Position numbers and translations under genes: made by a program. A stretch of 64,000 bases of DNA. Origin: Planifilum fimeticola (lineage in GTDB: Bacteria; Bacillota; Bacilli; Thermoactinomycetales; DSM-44946). Every line of letters begins with the position of its first letter. Position 1 is the stretch's first letter. The notes under the pieces are model-generated. The model was not told the DNA's origin and ran no database searches. It saw only the letters and a list, made by a program, of their open reading frames with translations. The DNA lies in assembly GCF_003001905.1 (NCBI RefSeq), contig NZ_PVNE01000011.1, positions 1 to 64,000 on the forward strand, written 5' to 3'. Of the stretch, positions 49,270 to 59,083 are shown piece by piece.

Positions 49270-51441
49270 TTACTGCACGCGGAAATAATACGGAATCCGG
49301 ATCGATTTTCCATCTTTGGCCTGGATCACGATATAACCCTGGACGTCCTGACCCGCATTTTTCCCCTTCGTCAGCGGGGTGACGGTGAATTGAGCGGTTT
49401 TTCCGCGTTGGACCGGCAAGGTCTTCTTGCTCACCTGCACGTTCTTGCTGTCGTCGGCCGCAATCCGGTAAACCTGGTTGGAACCGGTCGTGTTTTTCAG
49501 AGTCACCTGGAGGGCGACCTCCGCGTCCTTTCCTTTCCCCTTGCCTTTACCCTTCGCGGAATTCAGAGGGACCTCCTTGAAGCTGAGGCTGGCGGGTTCC
49601 GCCATGGCCACCGGCTTCAGAGCGGCTCCCACGTCGATAATCCCGGCACCCACTTCCAGGGGCAGCGGATCGCTGGCGGGATCCTTGGCGGTACCCATCA
49701 GCGCGGCCTTGATCTCCCGCGGCGTCCAGTCGGGATGCGCCTGCTTCAGCAGCGCCGCCGCGCCGGTCACGTGGGGAGTCGCCATGGACGTCCCGTTGAA
49801 GGAGGCGAGATCTCCGCCCGGCACGCTGGAGTATACGTTGACACCCACCGCCGCCACGTCGGGCTTCAGGGTCATGTTCACCGTCGGCCCCCGGGAGGAG
49901 AAATCGGCGATGAGCCGGTCGTTGTCCGTCTCAAACTCCTCCATATCCCGGGGTTCAAACACCGCCGAGGCGTTCTGCGCCTCCAGGATCGCCTGTCCGT
50001 CCTCCATCGACACCATCACCACGGGGATGGTGACGATCTCTTCCACCAGCATCGCCGTCGGATCTCCGGGGCTGTTGTTGATGAGGATCATCCCGACGGC
50101 TCCCCTTTGCTGAGCGGCCAGAGCCTTTTCGGTAAAGGTGCAGTCTCCCCGATGGATCACGGCAATCTTCCCGGTAAGATCGCCGGCGATGCCGCTGCAG
50201 GCCTTTCCGTCATCGTCCGGCACCACGGCCAAAGGAGCCTCCACCCGCGATGTGACCTGACCGCCCGGATCGGAAGTTCCCGCAGGCAGAACCTTTTCCT
50301 CGCCGTCCAGGTTGACGGTGATCGGGAAACCGAAGAAATGCCCGTTGGAAACGGCCGCCACCGTGATGGCCTCATCCGCCGTACCGGGAGAAGCCACCGT
50401 CTGAGGTCCGGGACCTTCGTTGCCGGCGGCGATCACCATCGTCATTCCGGCGTCACTGGCCGCATTCACCACTTCCGCCAACAGGTCGAAGCCGGGTTCC
50501 GCCGTGCCGCCCAGGCTCATGTTGGCCACATCCATCCCGTCCCGGACGGCATCCTCCACGGCCTGGGCGATGTAGATGCTTTCCGCGGAGCAGTCCTCGC
50601 AGGGGAAGACGTTGTAGTTCCCGAGATACGCTTTGGGAGCCACGCCGCTCAAGGGGCTCTTCGCACGGCCCTGGGGATCGGCATATCCCGATACGCCGGC
50701 GATGGTCCCCGCCACGTGGGTTCCGTGACCGTTCAGATCCTCGGGGGTGGGATCATCGGGCGTTCCCTTCACATCCGGAGAATACACCCGTGCGACGATC
50801 ACCTTATTGCTGGTGAACCGCTCGTCCCCCTCCGGGTAACCTTCCGGAACCGGCAGCGACGGATCCGTCAGGAAGGGATGCTTGGGATCGATTCCGGTGT
50901 CGATCACCGCCACCTTGACCCCGGAACCGTTGTAACCCGCCTTCCACGCGGGGGCGTCGTTGATGATGCCGTGGCTGGTGTTCATCGCCGGCCGGTAGGA
51001 GATGCTCTTCACCACTTTTTTAACGCCGGGCCCCTCGGCCAGCTTCTTGGCCGTCGCCTTGTCCGCCTTGACGGCCAGGCCGTTCAGCGTCAGCTGGTAC
51101 TCCGTCACCACCTTGGCCTTCGGAGCGTTTTTCTTCATCCACTCCTTGTAATCCTGACGCTCCTCCGCCAGATGTTCCGCATAGGAACGGGTGGCCGCTG
51201 ACTGAACGTTCAGCTTTTCCCCTTCCTCGGGCTGGGTCGCTTCCAAGCCCTTGATTCCCCCCTCATAGGAGGCCACGGGGGGAGATTCCAGCTGTACATA
51301 ATAGTAGTCCTCTCCGCCGCTGTCCCCCTTTTCCGGGGCATCCGCCGGATTCACCCGGGCGAGCGCAGGTGACACCATCCCTGAAAATACAATAAATACC
51401 GACAAACAAAGGACGACCAACAACCGGAGCTGTCGACGCAT
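49270..51441 (-). CDS. Secreted subtilisin-like serine protease (S8) with PA domain
   Basis: 723 aa. ATG 51441 follows GGGGAGGGGG. Signal peptide (residues 1-28, ending SPALA), an I9-type propeptide (about 45-150), and the S8 domain with Asp181 (VAVIDTGIDPKHP), His239 (LNGHGTHVAGT) and Ser552 (FNGTSMATPHVTG). A PA insert (about 385-490, VIHRGDCTFTEKALAA) lies between His and Ser, as in vpr-type proteases. The C-terminus is a beta domain (about 610-723) with a GKGKGKGKD linker. An extracellular protease for protein degradation; comparable to Vpr. Confidence 0.93.
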   Translation of the reverse strand: MRRQLRLLVVLCLSVFIVFSGMVSPALARVNPADAPEKGDSGGEDYYYVQLESPPVASYEGGIKGLEATQPEEGEKLNVQSAATRSYAEHLAEERQDYKEWMKKNAPKAKVVTEYQLTLNGLAVKADKATAKKLAEGPGVKKVVKSISYRPAMNTSHGIINDAPAWKAGYNGSGVKVAVIDTGIDPKHPFLTDPSLPVPEGYPEGDERFTSNKVIVARVYSPDVKGTPDDPTPEDLNGHGTHVAGTIAGVSGYADPQGRAKSPLSGVAPKAYLGNYNVFPCEDCSAESIYIAQAVEDAVRDGMDVANMSLGGTAEPGFDLLAEVVNAASDAGMTMVIAAGNEGPGPQTVASPGTADEAITVAAVSNGHFFGFPITVNLDGEEKVLPAGTSDPGGQVTSRVEAPLAVVPDDDGKACSGIAGDLTGKIAVIHRGDCTFTEKALAAQQRGAVGMILINNSPGDPTAMLVEEIVTIPVVMVSMEDGQAILEAQNASAVFEPRDMEEFETDNDRLIADFSSRGPTVNMTLKPDVAAVGVNVYSSVPGGDLASFNGTSMATPHVTGAAALLKQAHPDWTPREIKAALMGTAKDPASDPLPLEVGAGIIDVGAALKPVAMAEPASLSFKEVPLNSAKGKGKGKGKDAEVALQVTLKNTTGSNQVYRIAADDSKNVQVSKKTLPVQRGKTAQFTVTPLTKGKNAGQDVQGYIVIQAKDGKSIRIPYYFRVQ

Positions 51442-51640
51442 CCATCCCCCTCCCCGAACATTGGAAATTCTTGTTCCTTACGAAATCCTTGATACGACAC
51501 GAAGATACAAAATTCCTCCTTGAAAAAATAAAGCGAATCATTTCCCAGGTTGGATCGGAAGAAGGACACGCTATCAGCCGGATCTTGGATCCGAGCCAGT
51601 ACGGGGGCAGGCATCGCCTCGATTTGACCGCATATTCCCA

Positions 51641-52301
51641 TCAGCTTTTGAGTGCTCGGATAAAACCGATTTCTGTTCGTGGGAGACGCATCTCCTCCGT
51701 TTCAACCTGTGAGAAACCGGACTCCTTTACGAGGGCAGGCAGATCTTGAAAGCCGATCTCCATGGCGCGCCCAGGAGAATTTTCGCGCTCCGGGCGTTTG
51801 AAATCGGCAATTACCAGGCGTCCCCCCGGTTTGAGCACACGGGCGACTTCAGAAAGCCCCAGTCGCTTCAGGTTATCAGGCAAATGATGCATCATAAAGG
51901 CAGTGAGCACAACATCGAACGTCTGATCGGGGAAATCGAGGTGCTCGATCACCCCGATCTGAAAAACGGCGGGCAAGTTGTGCCGAGCCGCTTTAGAGCG
52001 GGCACGGGCGATCTGCTGTGTACCCGGATCGATGCCGTAGGCACGGCCCGTCTCGCCGACGCGCTGTTGGACTTCAATCGCCAGCGTTCCAGTACCGCAG
52101 CCCACATCCAGCACCTTATCTCCGGGTTGAACGTGGGCCAGGTCGATGGTTCTTTGCCGAATCTCCCGCACCTTGCCACGGAAAATGAAGGTGTCGAAAC
52201 CAGACCCTCAAGTCGTAGAGCCACCCGTTGTTGAGGACCAGCCCTTGCGTCTCTTTGGCCGAATCCTCGCCCGATTCGCTGTGGTGGTGATGGGAATGCA
52301 T
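51641..52301 (-). pseudogene. UbiE-like SAM methyltransferase, frameshifted
   Basis: ATG 52301 (RBS GAAAGGAG) encodes a His-rich start (MHSHHHHSESGED) and LVLNNGWLYDLRVWF, then shifts frame near 52200. The next frame resumes FDTFIFRGKVREIRQRTIDL and runs through VLDVGCGTGTLAIE (motif I), FQIGVIEHLDFPDQTFDVVL and VLKPGGRLVIADF to RTEIGFIRALKS. One missing base in the TTT run of GTCTGGTTTCGAC explains it. Otherwise about 219 aa of a methyltransferase. Divergent from the decayed tetR gene; both are less GC-rich than the flanks. Confidence 0.8.
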
Positions 52302-52487
52302 CGATCTTGCTCCTTTCATCCCGTCGTCATTCCCGACGCAATCGTCTACACCGCTCCTCTTCTTTTTATGTTACTATTTTGAACTTTGCTTCTGTTCTTA
52401 TTTTGAGTATGCTAGAGCAAACGTCACCGGTCAAGAAGCAAAAGCGGCGGCCCTGTAGGATAAGCGACTGAAAGTGGGAGAGTGTCG

Positions 52488-53107
52488 ATGAAAAAATCCT
52501 TTGACCAAGAAGATTTACGGGTTCGTCGCACCCGCAAGCTGCTGTGGGAAGCGTTTATGGCGGAGCTTTCCGAACGATCCTTTGAGGAGATTACCGTCAA
52601 AGGCATCTGTGAGCGGGCCATGTCCTCGCACCACGTTTTATAAACATTATCAGGATAAATACGACCTGCTTGAGCAAGGGATTCGACAGATATTTGACAC
52701 CCTGGTGGCTGAAGAGGAGCATATGCCGCCCTGCGCATTCTCGGCGGAGCATCCCCCCGCCCTATTTGATTCACCTGTTCGAGCATGCCGCCCAACATCA
52801 GCAATTTTACAAGTTGATGTTGTGTGGAGAGGGGATTGGCCGGTTTTAAAAGCGGGTCAAGGACTATATTGCAGGAGTGGTTTCGGCCAAAGTGTGCAAA
52901 TCGTCTTCGGCCAATCGGTGTCTCACCGTTCCACCTTCCATGCATGCCCAATTTGTCACGGGAGCCACCCTCAGTATCCCGGCCTGGTGGCTGGAGAATG
53001 TGTCTTTCTCCTCATCAGATGGCACAATACTTGCTTTCGCCCCGCGGCACTTCGTCCTCTCCCTCTTGACGCTCGGGGTGGACAGCCACGCCATGTTTCT
53101 ACCCTAA
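52488..53107 (+). pseudogene. TetR/AcrR-family regulator, multiply frameshifted
   Basis: ATG 52488 begins a TetR HTH (RRTRKLLWEAFMAELSERSF, EEITVKGICERAM) and then hits TAA. RTTFYKHYQDKYDLLEQGIR, the rest of the HTH, continues in another frame. Later pieces (PPYLIHLFEHAAQHQQFYKL, MLCGEGIGRF, KDYIAGVVSAKVCKS, HAQFVTGATLSIPAWWLEN, SPHQMAQYLLSP) lie in alternating frames with a TAA at about 52847. At least three lesions. It probably once regulated the divergent methyltransferase. Confidence 0.8.
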
Positions 53108-53584
53108 TGCGCGGGAATTGGTATCCATCACCGCGGGCATATTGCCGTCGGCAGGCTCGCTCCTCATCCGCCCCCGGAAAGCGGCTGACGAAATTCCCGA
53201 AATCCCCATCCCAAGGCGATTACGCGCCCCTCACCCACTTGCAAACCCGCACATACGGATAAATTGCTTTTGATGAGGGATGGGTATCGGCAGACGGTAA
53301 CCCTCCGCCGGACGTACTCGCCTTTGCGCCCTTGAAGATATGGATCCCATGCGGTGCATTTCTGTTGTCCCAATGGCGGGGGACTGCACGGGAAGATGCC
53401 TCATAAGGTCCCAAAAGGCCGAGGATCACCAAGCCGTCAGACAGAACGGGGCTCACCCACCTGTTGCTTTCCCACCCTTTTTATGTTATGTTGATGATAC
53501 GGTACAGGGGTATGGTATTTGGGGATAATGAATCCTCTCGTTTGGAAGTTTTATAATCAAGAACCGTTCCTGGAGAGATGAACG
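53108..53584. other. Intergenic region with CsoR operator/promoter at its right end
   Basis: No confident gene in 53108-53480; a minus-strand frame 53456-53220 (78 aa) has no RBS or known motif. At 53497-53518 is ATACGGTACAGGGGTATGGTAT, whose arms ATACnnTAC/GTAnnGTAT are symmetric, as expected for a CsoR copper operator. GATAAT at 53524-53529 is the probable -10 of csoR-copA-copZ. Confidence 0.7.
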
Positions 53585-53848
53585 ATGCAGGTAAACAAAA
53601 GCGATTTGCTGCGGCGCCTCAAGAAGATCGAAGGTCAGGTGCGGGGCGTTCAAAAGATGATCGAAGAAGACCGGTACTGCATGGACATTCTCGTTCAGCT
53701 GGCCGCGATCAAGTCGGCGACCCACAACATCGGCCTGGCGATCCTGGAGGGTCACACCAAGCGCTGTGTCAGCAATGCGATCCGCTCAGGGGACGGCGAA
53801 CAGGCGATCAACGAGATGATGGAGGTCTTGCGTTCCTTCGTCAAATAG
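53585..53848 (+). CDS. csoR: Copper-sensing repressor CsoR
   Basis: 87 aa. ATG 53585 follows GGAGAG. An all-helical DUF156 protein with the Cu(I) triad: Cys in DRYCMDILVQL, His in IKSATHNIGLAIL and Cys in GHTKRCVSNAI. Cu(I) binding releases it from DNA. It is the first gene of the copper operon and should act on the symmetric site 66 bases upstream of its own start. Confidence 0.94.
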   Translation: MQVNKSDLLRRLKKIEGQVRGVQKMIEEDRYCMDILVQLAAIKSATHNIGLAILEGHTKRCVSNAIRSGDGEQAINEMMEVLRSFVK

Positions 53849-53860
53849 GGGGGACATGAG

Positions 53861-56239
53861 GTGGCCGACAAGCGATTGACGATGGAGATCAAGGGGATGA
53901 CCTGCGCCGCCTGCGCGAGCCGGATTGAAAAGGGGCTCCGACGGATGGCGGGCATGGTGGATGCCCAGGTCAATCTGGCGCGGGAGAGGGCGTCGGTGGT
54001 CTACGACGACGATCGGTTGTCGCCGGTCGAGGTGGCCGACAAGATCCGCGACCTGGGATACGACGTGGTGACGGAAAAGGCGGAACTGGACATCCGCGGC
54101 ATGACCTGCGCCGCCTGCGCCCGCCGCATCGAAAAGGGCCTGGCCCGGCTGGAGGGGGTGATCCGCGCCGACGTCAACCTGGCGACGGAGCGGGGTACGG
54201 TGGAATACTACCCGGCGGCCTTGGACGTGGCGGAAATCGTGAAAAAGGTGAAGGATCTCGGCTATGACGCCTCCCCCCGGAAAGACCGGGCAAACCTTCG
54301 GGAGGCGGAAATCCGCGTCCAGAAGCGGCGCTTTCTCATCGCCGCCTTCCTGTCGGCGCCCCTTCTCTGGAGCATGCTTCACATGGGGGGCCCCCTCTCC
54401 GTCCTGGTCCCCGATCTCCTGATGAACGGCTACGTCCAGTGGCTGCTGGCGACGCCGGTCCAGTTTTACGCGGGGTGGCCCTTCTACCGCGGCGCCTACA
54501 AGAACCTGAAAAACGGATCGGCCAATATGGACGTCCTGGTGGCCCTGGGCACCTCCGCCGCCTACTTTTACAGCCTGTACCTCCTCCTGACCGGCGGAGA
54601 CGCCTTTTACTTCGAAACCTCGGCGATCATCATCACCCTGATCCTGCTGGGCAAGCTCCTGGAAGCCGTCGCCAAGGGGAGGACGTCCGAGGCGATTCAA
54701 AAGCTGATGGGGCTGCGCGCCAAGACGGCCGTGGTGATCCGGAACGGGCGCGAAAGGGAGATCCCGGTGGAGGAGGTGGAGAAGGGCGACCTGATCCGCG
54801 TCCGCCCCGGGGAAAAGATCCCCGTCGACGGAGTGGTGGTGGAAGGCCGCTCCGCCGTCGATGAATCGATGCTGACGGGGGAAAGCATCCCCGTGGACAA
54901 ACAGCCCGGGGACGAGGTGATCGGAGCGACGATCAACAAACACGGCACCCTCACCTTCCGGGCGACCAAGGTGGGCAAGGAGACGGCCCTGGCCCAGATC
55001 ATCCGCGTCGTGGAGGAAGCGCAGGGAGCCAAGGCGCCGATCCAGCGGTTGGCCGACCGCATCTCCGGAGTGTTTGTTCCGGTGGTGGTGCTGATCGCGA
55101 TCGGAACCTTCCTCCTGTGGTATCTTGCCCTGGACCCGGGCAACATCGAACGGGCGATCCTCAACCTGACCGCCGTCCTGGTCATCGCCTGCCCCTGTGC
55201 CCTGGGGCTTGCCACCCCCACTTCGATCATGGTGGGAACCGGCAAGGGGGCTGAGGGCGGGATCCTGTTCAAGGGCGGTCAGTACGTGGAAAATGCGCAC
55301 CGGATCGACACCGTCGTCCTGGACAAAACCGGAACGATCACCAAGGGTGAACCGGAAGTGACCGACGTCCGCCCCTTCGGGGATCGGACGGAAGAGGAGC
55401 TTTTGCGCCTGGCCGCATCGGCGGAAAAACCGTCGGAGCATCCCCTGGCCCAGGCGATCGTCCGGGGCGCCCGGGCGCGGGGCATCGAACCGTCGGCCGC
55501 CGAAGGTTTTCAGGCGGTTCCCGGCAAGGGGATCGAGGCGTCCGTGGACGGACGGAAGGTGCTCATCGGAACCCGGAAGTGGATGGAGGAAAACGGCGTG
55601 GACACCGCCCCCGCCGAGGCGGTGATGGAAACCTTCGAGGAGCAGGGCAAGACGGTGATGCTGGTCGCCGCGGACGGCAAGCCGGCGGGGTGGATCGCCG
55701 TCGCCGACACCGTCAAACCCACCTCGGCGGAAGCGATCCGCGAGCTGAAGCAGATGGGCCTTCAGGTCTGGATGCTGACCGGAGACAACGAACGGACGGC
55801 CCGGGCGATCGCCCGCCAAGCGGGCATCGAGCACATCCGGGCGGAGGTGATGCCCGGAGACAAGGCGGAGGAAGTGAAGCGCCTCCAGGCGGAAGGACGA
55901 AGGGTGGCGATGGTGGGGGACGGAATCAACGATGCCCCCGCCCTGGCCGTCGCCGACATCGGAATGGCCATCGGCACCGGCACGGACGTGGCCATCGAAA
56001 CCGCCGATGTCACCCTGATGCGCGGAGACCTGCGGGCCATCCCCGCGGCGATCCGCCTGAGCCGCCTGACCATGCGCAACATCAAGCAAAACCTCTTCTG
56101 GGCCTTCTTCTACAACGCCGTCGGCATCCCCGTCGCCGCGGCCGGTTATTTGGCGCCTTGGCTGGCCGCCGCCGCCATGGCCTTCAGTTCCGTGTCGGTG
56201 GTCAGCAATTCTCTGCGACTGAAGCGCGCCAAAATCTGA
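53861..56239 (+). CDS. copA: Copper-exporting P1B ATPase CopA
   Basis: 792 aa. GTG 53861 with GGGGGGAC upstream, 12 bases after csoR. Two N-terminal HMA domains, each with an intact GMTCAAC motif (residues about 12-18 and 80-86). Eight TM helices, phosphatase loop LTGESIPV, Cu-binding [54 protein letters not shown], and C-terminal NAVGIPVAA and [13 protein letters not shown]. It pumps Cu(I) out of the cytoplasm. Both CxxC pairs use TGC, in contrast to the UGA in the other P1B ATPase of this window. Confidence 0.97.
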   Translation: MADKRLTMEIKGMTCAACASRIEKGLRRMAGMVDAQVNLARERASVVYDDDRLSPVEVADKIRDLGYDVVTEKAELDIRGMTCAACARRIEKGLARLEGVIRADVNLATERGTVEYYPAALDVAEIVKKVKDLGYDASPRKDRANLREAEIRVQKRRFLIAAFLSAPLLWSMLHMGGPLSVLVPDLLMNGYVQWLLATPVQFYAGWPFYRGAYKNLKNGSANMDVLVALGTSAAYFYSLYLLLTGGDAFYFETSAIIITLILLGKLLEAVAKGRTSEAIQKLMGLRAKTAVVIRNGREREIPVEEVEKGDLIRVRPGEKIPVDGVVVEGRSAVDESMLTGESIPVDKQPGDEVIGATINKHGTLTFRATKVGKETALAQIIRVVEEAQGAKAPIQRLADRISGVFVPVVVLIAIGTFLLWYLALDPGNIERAILNLTAVLVIACPCALGLATPTSIMVGTGKGAEGGILFKGGQYVENAHRIDTVVLDKTGTITKGEPEVTDVRPFGDRTEEELLRLAASAEKPSEHPLAQAIVRGARARGIEPSAAEGFQAVPGKGIEASVDGRKVLIGTRKWMEENGVDTAPAEAVMETFEEQGKTVMLVAADGKPAGWIAVADTVKPTSAEAIRELKQMGLQVWMLTGDNERTARAIARQAGIEHIRAEVMPGDKAEEVKRLQAEGRRVAMVGDGINDAPALAVADIGMAIGTGTDVAIETADVTLMRGDLRAIPAAIRLSRLTMRNIKQNLFWAFFYNAVGIPVAAAGYLAPWLAAAAMAFSSVSVVSNSLRLKRAKI

Positions 56240-56298
56240 AAAAAACTTAGACGGAACAAGGATCACAACTGGCTCTTCCGATTCGTCTGCACATGGCT

Positions 56299-56359
56299 GA
56301 GGGGGTTGTGCCGCGAGTGCCTTTGCCATTGCAACGAAACGGAGCGGCACAACCCCCTC
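56299..56359 (+). repeat. Hairpin element A, copy 3, inside the cop operon
   Basis: A perfect 16-bp stem, GAGGGGGTTGTGCCGC (56299-56314) with GCGGCACAACCCCCTC (56344-56359). The loop GAGTGCCTTTGCCATTGCAA plus CGAAACGGA is nearly the same as in copies 1 and 2. Stem bases differ from those copies in pairs, so pairing is kept. Confidence 0.8.
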
Positions 56360-56441
56360 CGGCCACTCGACAACCGAACTTGGCGAGAGCGATTGCGCCG
56401 AATTTTCCGTCCAAGAAAAAAACAACGGGAGGATGATCGAA

Positions 56442-56648
56442 ATGGCAACGGTAACCCTCAAAGTGGAAGGTATGTCCTGCGGCCATTGCAAAAGCACGGT
56501 GGAAGGAGCGCTGAAAAAACTGCCCGGCGTGAAAAGCGCCGTGGTGGATCTGGGAGCGAAGACGGCCACCGTCACCTATGAGGAGGAAACGGTGAGCGTG
56601 GATCAAATGAAGGAAGCCGTGGAGGAACAGGGATACGACGTGGTTTGA
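56442..56648 (+). CDS. copZ: Copper chaperone CopZ
   Basis: 68 aa. ATG 56442 lies 9 bases after GGGAGG; ATG 56433 abuts the RBS and is rejected. A single HMA domain: VTLKVEGMSCGHCKSTVEGA with an intact Cys-x-x-Cys, ending VEEQGYDVV. It carries Cu(I) to CopA. It is separated from copA by about 200 bases holding the element A hairpin. Confidence 0.93.
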   Translation: MATVTLKVEGMSCGHCKSTVEGALKKLPGVKSAVVDLGAKTATVTYEEETVSVDQMKEAVEEQGYDVV

Positions 56649-56847
56649 AGACTGGACGGCATGCAGCGCCGGAAATGAATCCGCGTTTAGAAGAACAGAA
56701 GGAAATGCCAGCGAACAAGCATCCCCTGAAAACCAACCCGCATAAACCTGTCGACGGACGCGGGCCGTCTCCATCGCGCCATGCTCCATCAGACCAGACC
56801 GGCGTGGCGCGGCCGCGATCCCGCAGGGTGAAGTCCATTATCCATCA

Positions 56848-56880
56848 AAGAAAGGACCAGGGAGGCATCCCTCCCTGGTC
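56848..56880 (-). terminator. Terminator of the 209-aa membrane protein gene
   Basis: GACCAGGGAGG-GATG-CCTCCCTGGTC followed by CTTTCTTTG on the minus strand. Confidence 0.8.
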
Positions 56881-57508
56881 AATCTTTTATCCAAGAAAAC
56901 TTTGCCTCTATTACTATACCCCTGTATGGTATCAACCGGTCAACCAACGAGAATTTGAACACGGAATTCTGACCGTGCAGACCCTCGGGACGATCAACCC
57001 CCACGGGAAAGAAATGGCTGATCGCCAAAAAAAGACCGACGACCAGGAAAAAGACAATGGGACTTCCCCGCCGATCTTTTTCCGCGCACCCCCGGATCAA
57101 CTGAAAGACGAGAAGCAGAACGCCGGCAAACAACACGTTCATCAGTCGAAAAAGGGAGGAGTGATATGCAGGCGGAACCATCACACCCAGCATCGCCCCC
57201 ATCATCCCTCCCATCAGTCCGGCGAGCCACCCCTGCAGGATGCCTGCCGGTCCTCCCCGCCAGCCGGCGATCCAGCCGACACCTCCCCCGATCCCCATGC
57301 CGGCCGCTGTGGACACGAAAAAAGGGAGATGAAACACCATCGGCAACAACAGCCCCGTGACCAACCCCGCTGTCATCCCCACGGACATGGCCGCCGTCAT
57401 GCCGGCCATATCCCCGATCTGCGAGCCCGATTGAAACAGCAGCAGCAACACCCATCCGATCAACAAGCCGTAAAATGCCCACAAAGAGAAAAAAAGAAAA
57501 TGGTCCAC
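56879..57508 (-). CDS. Glycine-rich multi-span membrane protein
   Basis: 209 aa. GTG 57508 follows GGAGGAGG. Five to six hydrophobic segments are rich in Gly and Met (MAGMTAAMSVGMTAGLVTGL, GWLAGLMGGMMGAMLGVMV). Met-rich membrane proteins next to copper genes may handle copper, but this is speculation. The last 25 or so residues (VDRLIPYRGIVIEAKFSWIKD region) are hydrophilic and their DNA contains a CsoR-type operator, so the original 3' end may have been replaced. No family recognised. Confidence 0.7.
   Translation of the reverse strand: MDHFLFFSLWAFYGLLIGWVLLLLFQSGSQIGDMAGMTAAMSVGMTAGLVTGLLLPMVFHLPFFVSTAAGMGIGGGVGWIAGWRGGPAGILQGWLAGLMGGMMGAMLGVMVPPAYHSSLFRLMNVLFAGVLLLVFQLIRGCAEKDRRGSPIVFFLVVGLFLAISHFFPVGVDRPEGLHGQNSVFKFSLVDRLIPYRGIVIEAKFSWIKD
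56911..56932 (-). promoter_or_regulatory. Second CsoR-type operator sequence
   Basis: On the minus strand ATACCATACAGGGGTATAGTAA matches the csoR-promoter site ATACGGTACAGGGGTATGGTAT, keeping the ATACnnTAC/GTAnnGTA symmetry. It is within the 3' end of the membrane protein gene. Confidence 0.5.
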
Positions 57509-57863
57509 AAGTCCTCCTCCGGGACGAAGGCTTACCGAAACACCGCGGAAAACCCCGGGATTGTTCCACTATATGAATGCTTCTTCCGGGTTTATGTGGC
57601 CCGGATTGGCTTCCCCCGATGCCCGAACGGAAGGCAGCAAGGCGGCCTCCTTTTTCCGCTGCTCCCCGGTTTTTGACCCGACGGTGTGCGTCTATTTACG
57701 GGGTTACGTCCCGCCGCCATCCTGAATCCGATGGGGGATTCATGCGATTCGGCCGTTGATAAGTTACCCGATCGGTCGATGCGACCGACGCCCATCTTGT
57801 TCCGATGGCCGCCCGGAGCCCTGCCTCAGGGAAAATCTATATCGTCCCCCTTCCTTTCAACCG
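57509..57863. other. Intergenic region, nothing recognised
   Basis: Short frames exist on both strands, but without an RBS or motifs. An imperfect repeat around GGATTCAGGAT/ATCCGATGGGGGATTC is the only local structure. Confidence 0.3.
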
Positions 57864-57916
57864 TTGACAAGCTCCGTTTCCGCCTTTACCATTTAATTAG
57901 TTAGACTAACTAATTA
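57864..57916 (+). promoter_or_regulatory. marR promoter with 23-bp palindromic operator
   Basis: TTGACA (57864-57869), 17-base spacer, TACCAT (57887-57892), then TAATTAGTTAG-A-CTAACTAATTA (57894-57916), a perfect palindrome covering the transcription start. A MarR dimer bound there would block the promoter. Confidence 0.85.
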
Positions 57917-57929
57917 GAGGAGGGTTCTT

Positions 57930-58397
57930 TTGCCCCAGCAAGACAGCATCGGCGCTTTGATCCACCGGATTGCCCGCTCCTCCGTCAAGGCCCTGCAAAC
58001 CGAACTAGAACCCCTGGGGCTGACGGTCGCCCAGTTTTTCATCCTCCGCTGTCTCTCCCGGAATACGGGCCGGACCCAGAAGGAATTGGCGGAACATCTG
58101 GAAATCACTTCGCCCTCGCTAACCGCCATGCTCAAACCCCTGGAGGAGAAAGGGCTGATCCGGCGGGAAATCGATTCGCGGGATGCCCGGGCCAAGCTGA
58201 TCTATCTAACCGATCAGGGAAAGAAGTTTCTCCGGTACAGGATCCATCCGGCCGTCCGCCGGTTGGAGGACCGGCTGCTTTCCGGGTTTTCCGATCGGGA
58301 GAGACAAACGCTCGCCGGAGAACTGGAGCGGATAGTCGAAAACGTGAAGGAGTACGAAAAGGAATGCCGGACCGCCCGATCCGGCCCGAGGATGTAG
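57930..58397 (+). CDS. MarR-family transcriptional regulator
   Basis: 155 aa. TTG 57930 follows GGAGG 7 bases upstream. The winged helix has CLSRNTGRTQKELAEHLEIT, SPSLTAMLKPLEEKGLIRRE and the wing DSRDARAKLIYLTDQGKKF. It should autoregulate at the palindrome just upstream and control the methyltransferase that follows 28 bases later. The inducer is unknown. Confidence 0.92.
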   Translation: MPQQDSIGALIHRIARSSVKALQTELEPLGLTVAQFFILRCLSRNTGRTQKELAEHLEITSPSLTAMLKPLEEKGLIRREIDSRDARAKLIYLTDQGKKFLRYRIHPAVRRLEDRLLSGFSDRERQTLAGELERIVENVKEYEKECRTARSGPRM

Positions 58398-58425
58398 GAA
58401 GCCAGGAATCGAGGAGGGAGCTTTT

Positions 58426-59040
58426 TTGGGGTTGATCGACCGATTTTTTCGGCAGTTTCAGAGACCGGAAGACAGCTTTTTGGGCCACGCCGCCGGTCAG
58501 CTGATGGCGGCCACCACCGGCGGCCGCAACGAGTGGACCTTGTCCCTGCTCAAGATCCGGCCGGACGATCGGATTCTGGAAATCGGCTACGGTCCCGGAG
58601 TGGGGATCCTCCTCGCAAGCCAGAAGGTCCGGGAAGGAATCGTGGTGGGCATCGATCCTTCCGAAGCGATGCGAAAACAGGCGGAACGGCGCAACCGCCG
58701 GGCCATACGGGAGAAGAAGGTGCGCCTTTTCACCGGAAACATCGAAGATTGGCCCGGCTTCGACCATTCCTTCACCCGGATCTTCTCCGTCAACTCCGCG
58801 CCCTTTTGGACCGACCGGATCCGCGTGTTCCAAAAACTGCACGGTTGGCTGGAACCCGGGGGCTTGATGGCCGTCGCCTTTCAACCGCTGGGAAAGGATG
58901 CCCCCGATCTGGACGCAACTTGCGAACAGCTGACCGATGAAATGAAACAGGCCGGTTTTGTTCGGATCCGGCGGGAAACCAAACCGTTCCGTGCGGCACC
59001 GGCGGTCTGTCTCATCGCCGAAAGGGCGAAATCGCGATGA
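58426..59040 (+). CDS. SAM-dependent methyltransferase
   Basis: 204 aa. TTG 58426 after GGAGGGAGC. Motif I is ILEIGYGPGVGILLAS, then VVGIDPSEAMRKQAERRN and WLEPGGLMAVAFQPLG. A class I small-molecule methyltransferase of the YrrT/UbiE-like type; substrate unknown. Operon with marR, so possibly a detoxification function. Confidence 0.88.
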   Translation: MGLIDRFFRQFQRPEDSFLGHAAGQLMAATTGGRNEWTLSLLKIRPDDRILEIGYGPGVGILLASQKVREGIVVGIDPSEAMRKQAERRNRRAIREKKVRLFTGNIEDWPGFDHSFTRIFSVNSAPFWTDRIRVFQKLHGWLEPGGLMAVAFQPLGKDAPDLDATCEQLTDEMKQAGFVRIRRETKPFRAAPAVCLIAERAKSR

Positions 59041-59051
59041 CCTCAAGCGAA

Positions 59052-59080
59052 AAGCCCCCGGCGGGGGGCTTCCTTTTTTT
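59052..59080 (+). terminator. Terminator of the marR-methyltransferase operon
   Basis: AAGCCCCC-GGCG-GGGGGCTT followed by CCTTTTTTT. Confidence 0.88.
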
Positions 59081-59083
59081 GCC

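Noticed and set aside
52488-52650. TetR stop considered as a recoding site like the two UGA genes
   Set aside because: The stop is TAA after a frameshift and the rest of the gene has more lesions, so it is a plain pseudogene.
53220-53456. Minus-strand 78-aa ORF before csoR
   Set aside because: No RBS or recognisable domain; region flanks decayed genes.
53786-56575. 929-codon minus-strand open frame opposite copA
   Set aside because: It mirrors copA codon by codon (Gly/His/Arg-rich), with no start signal or domain.
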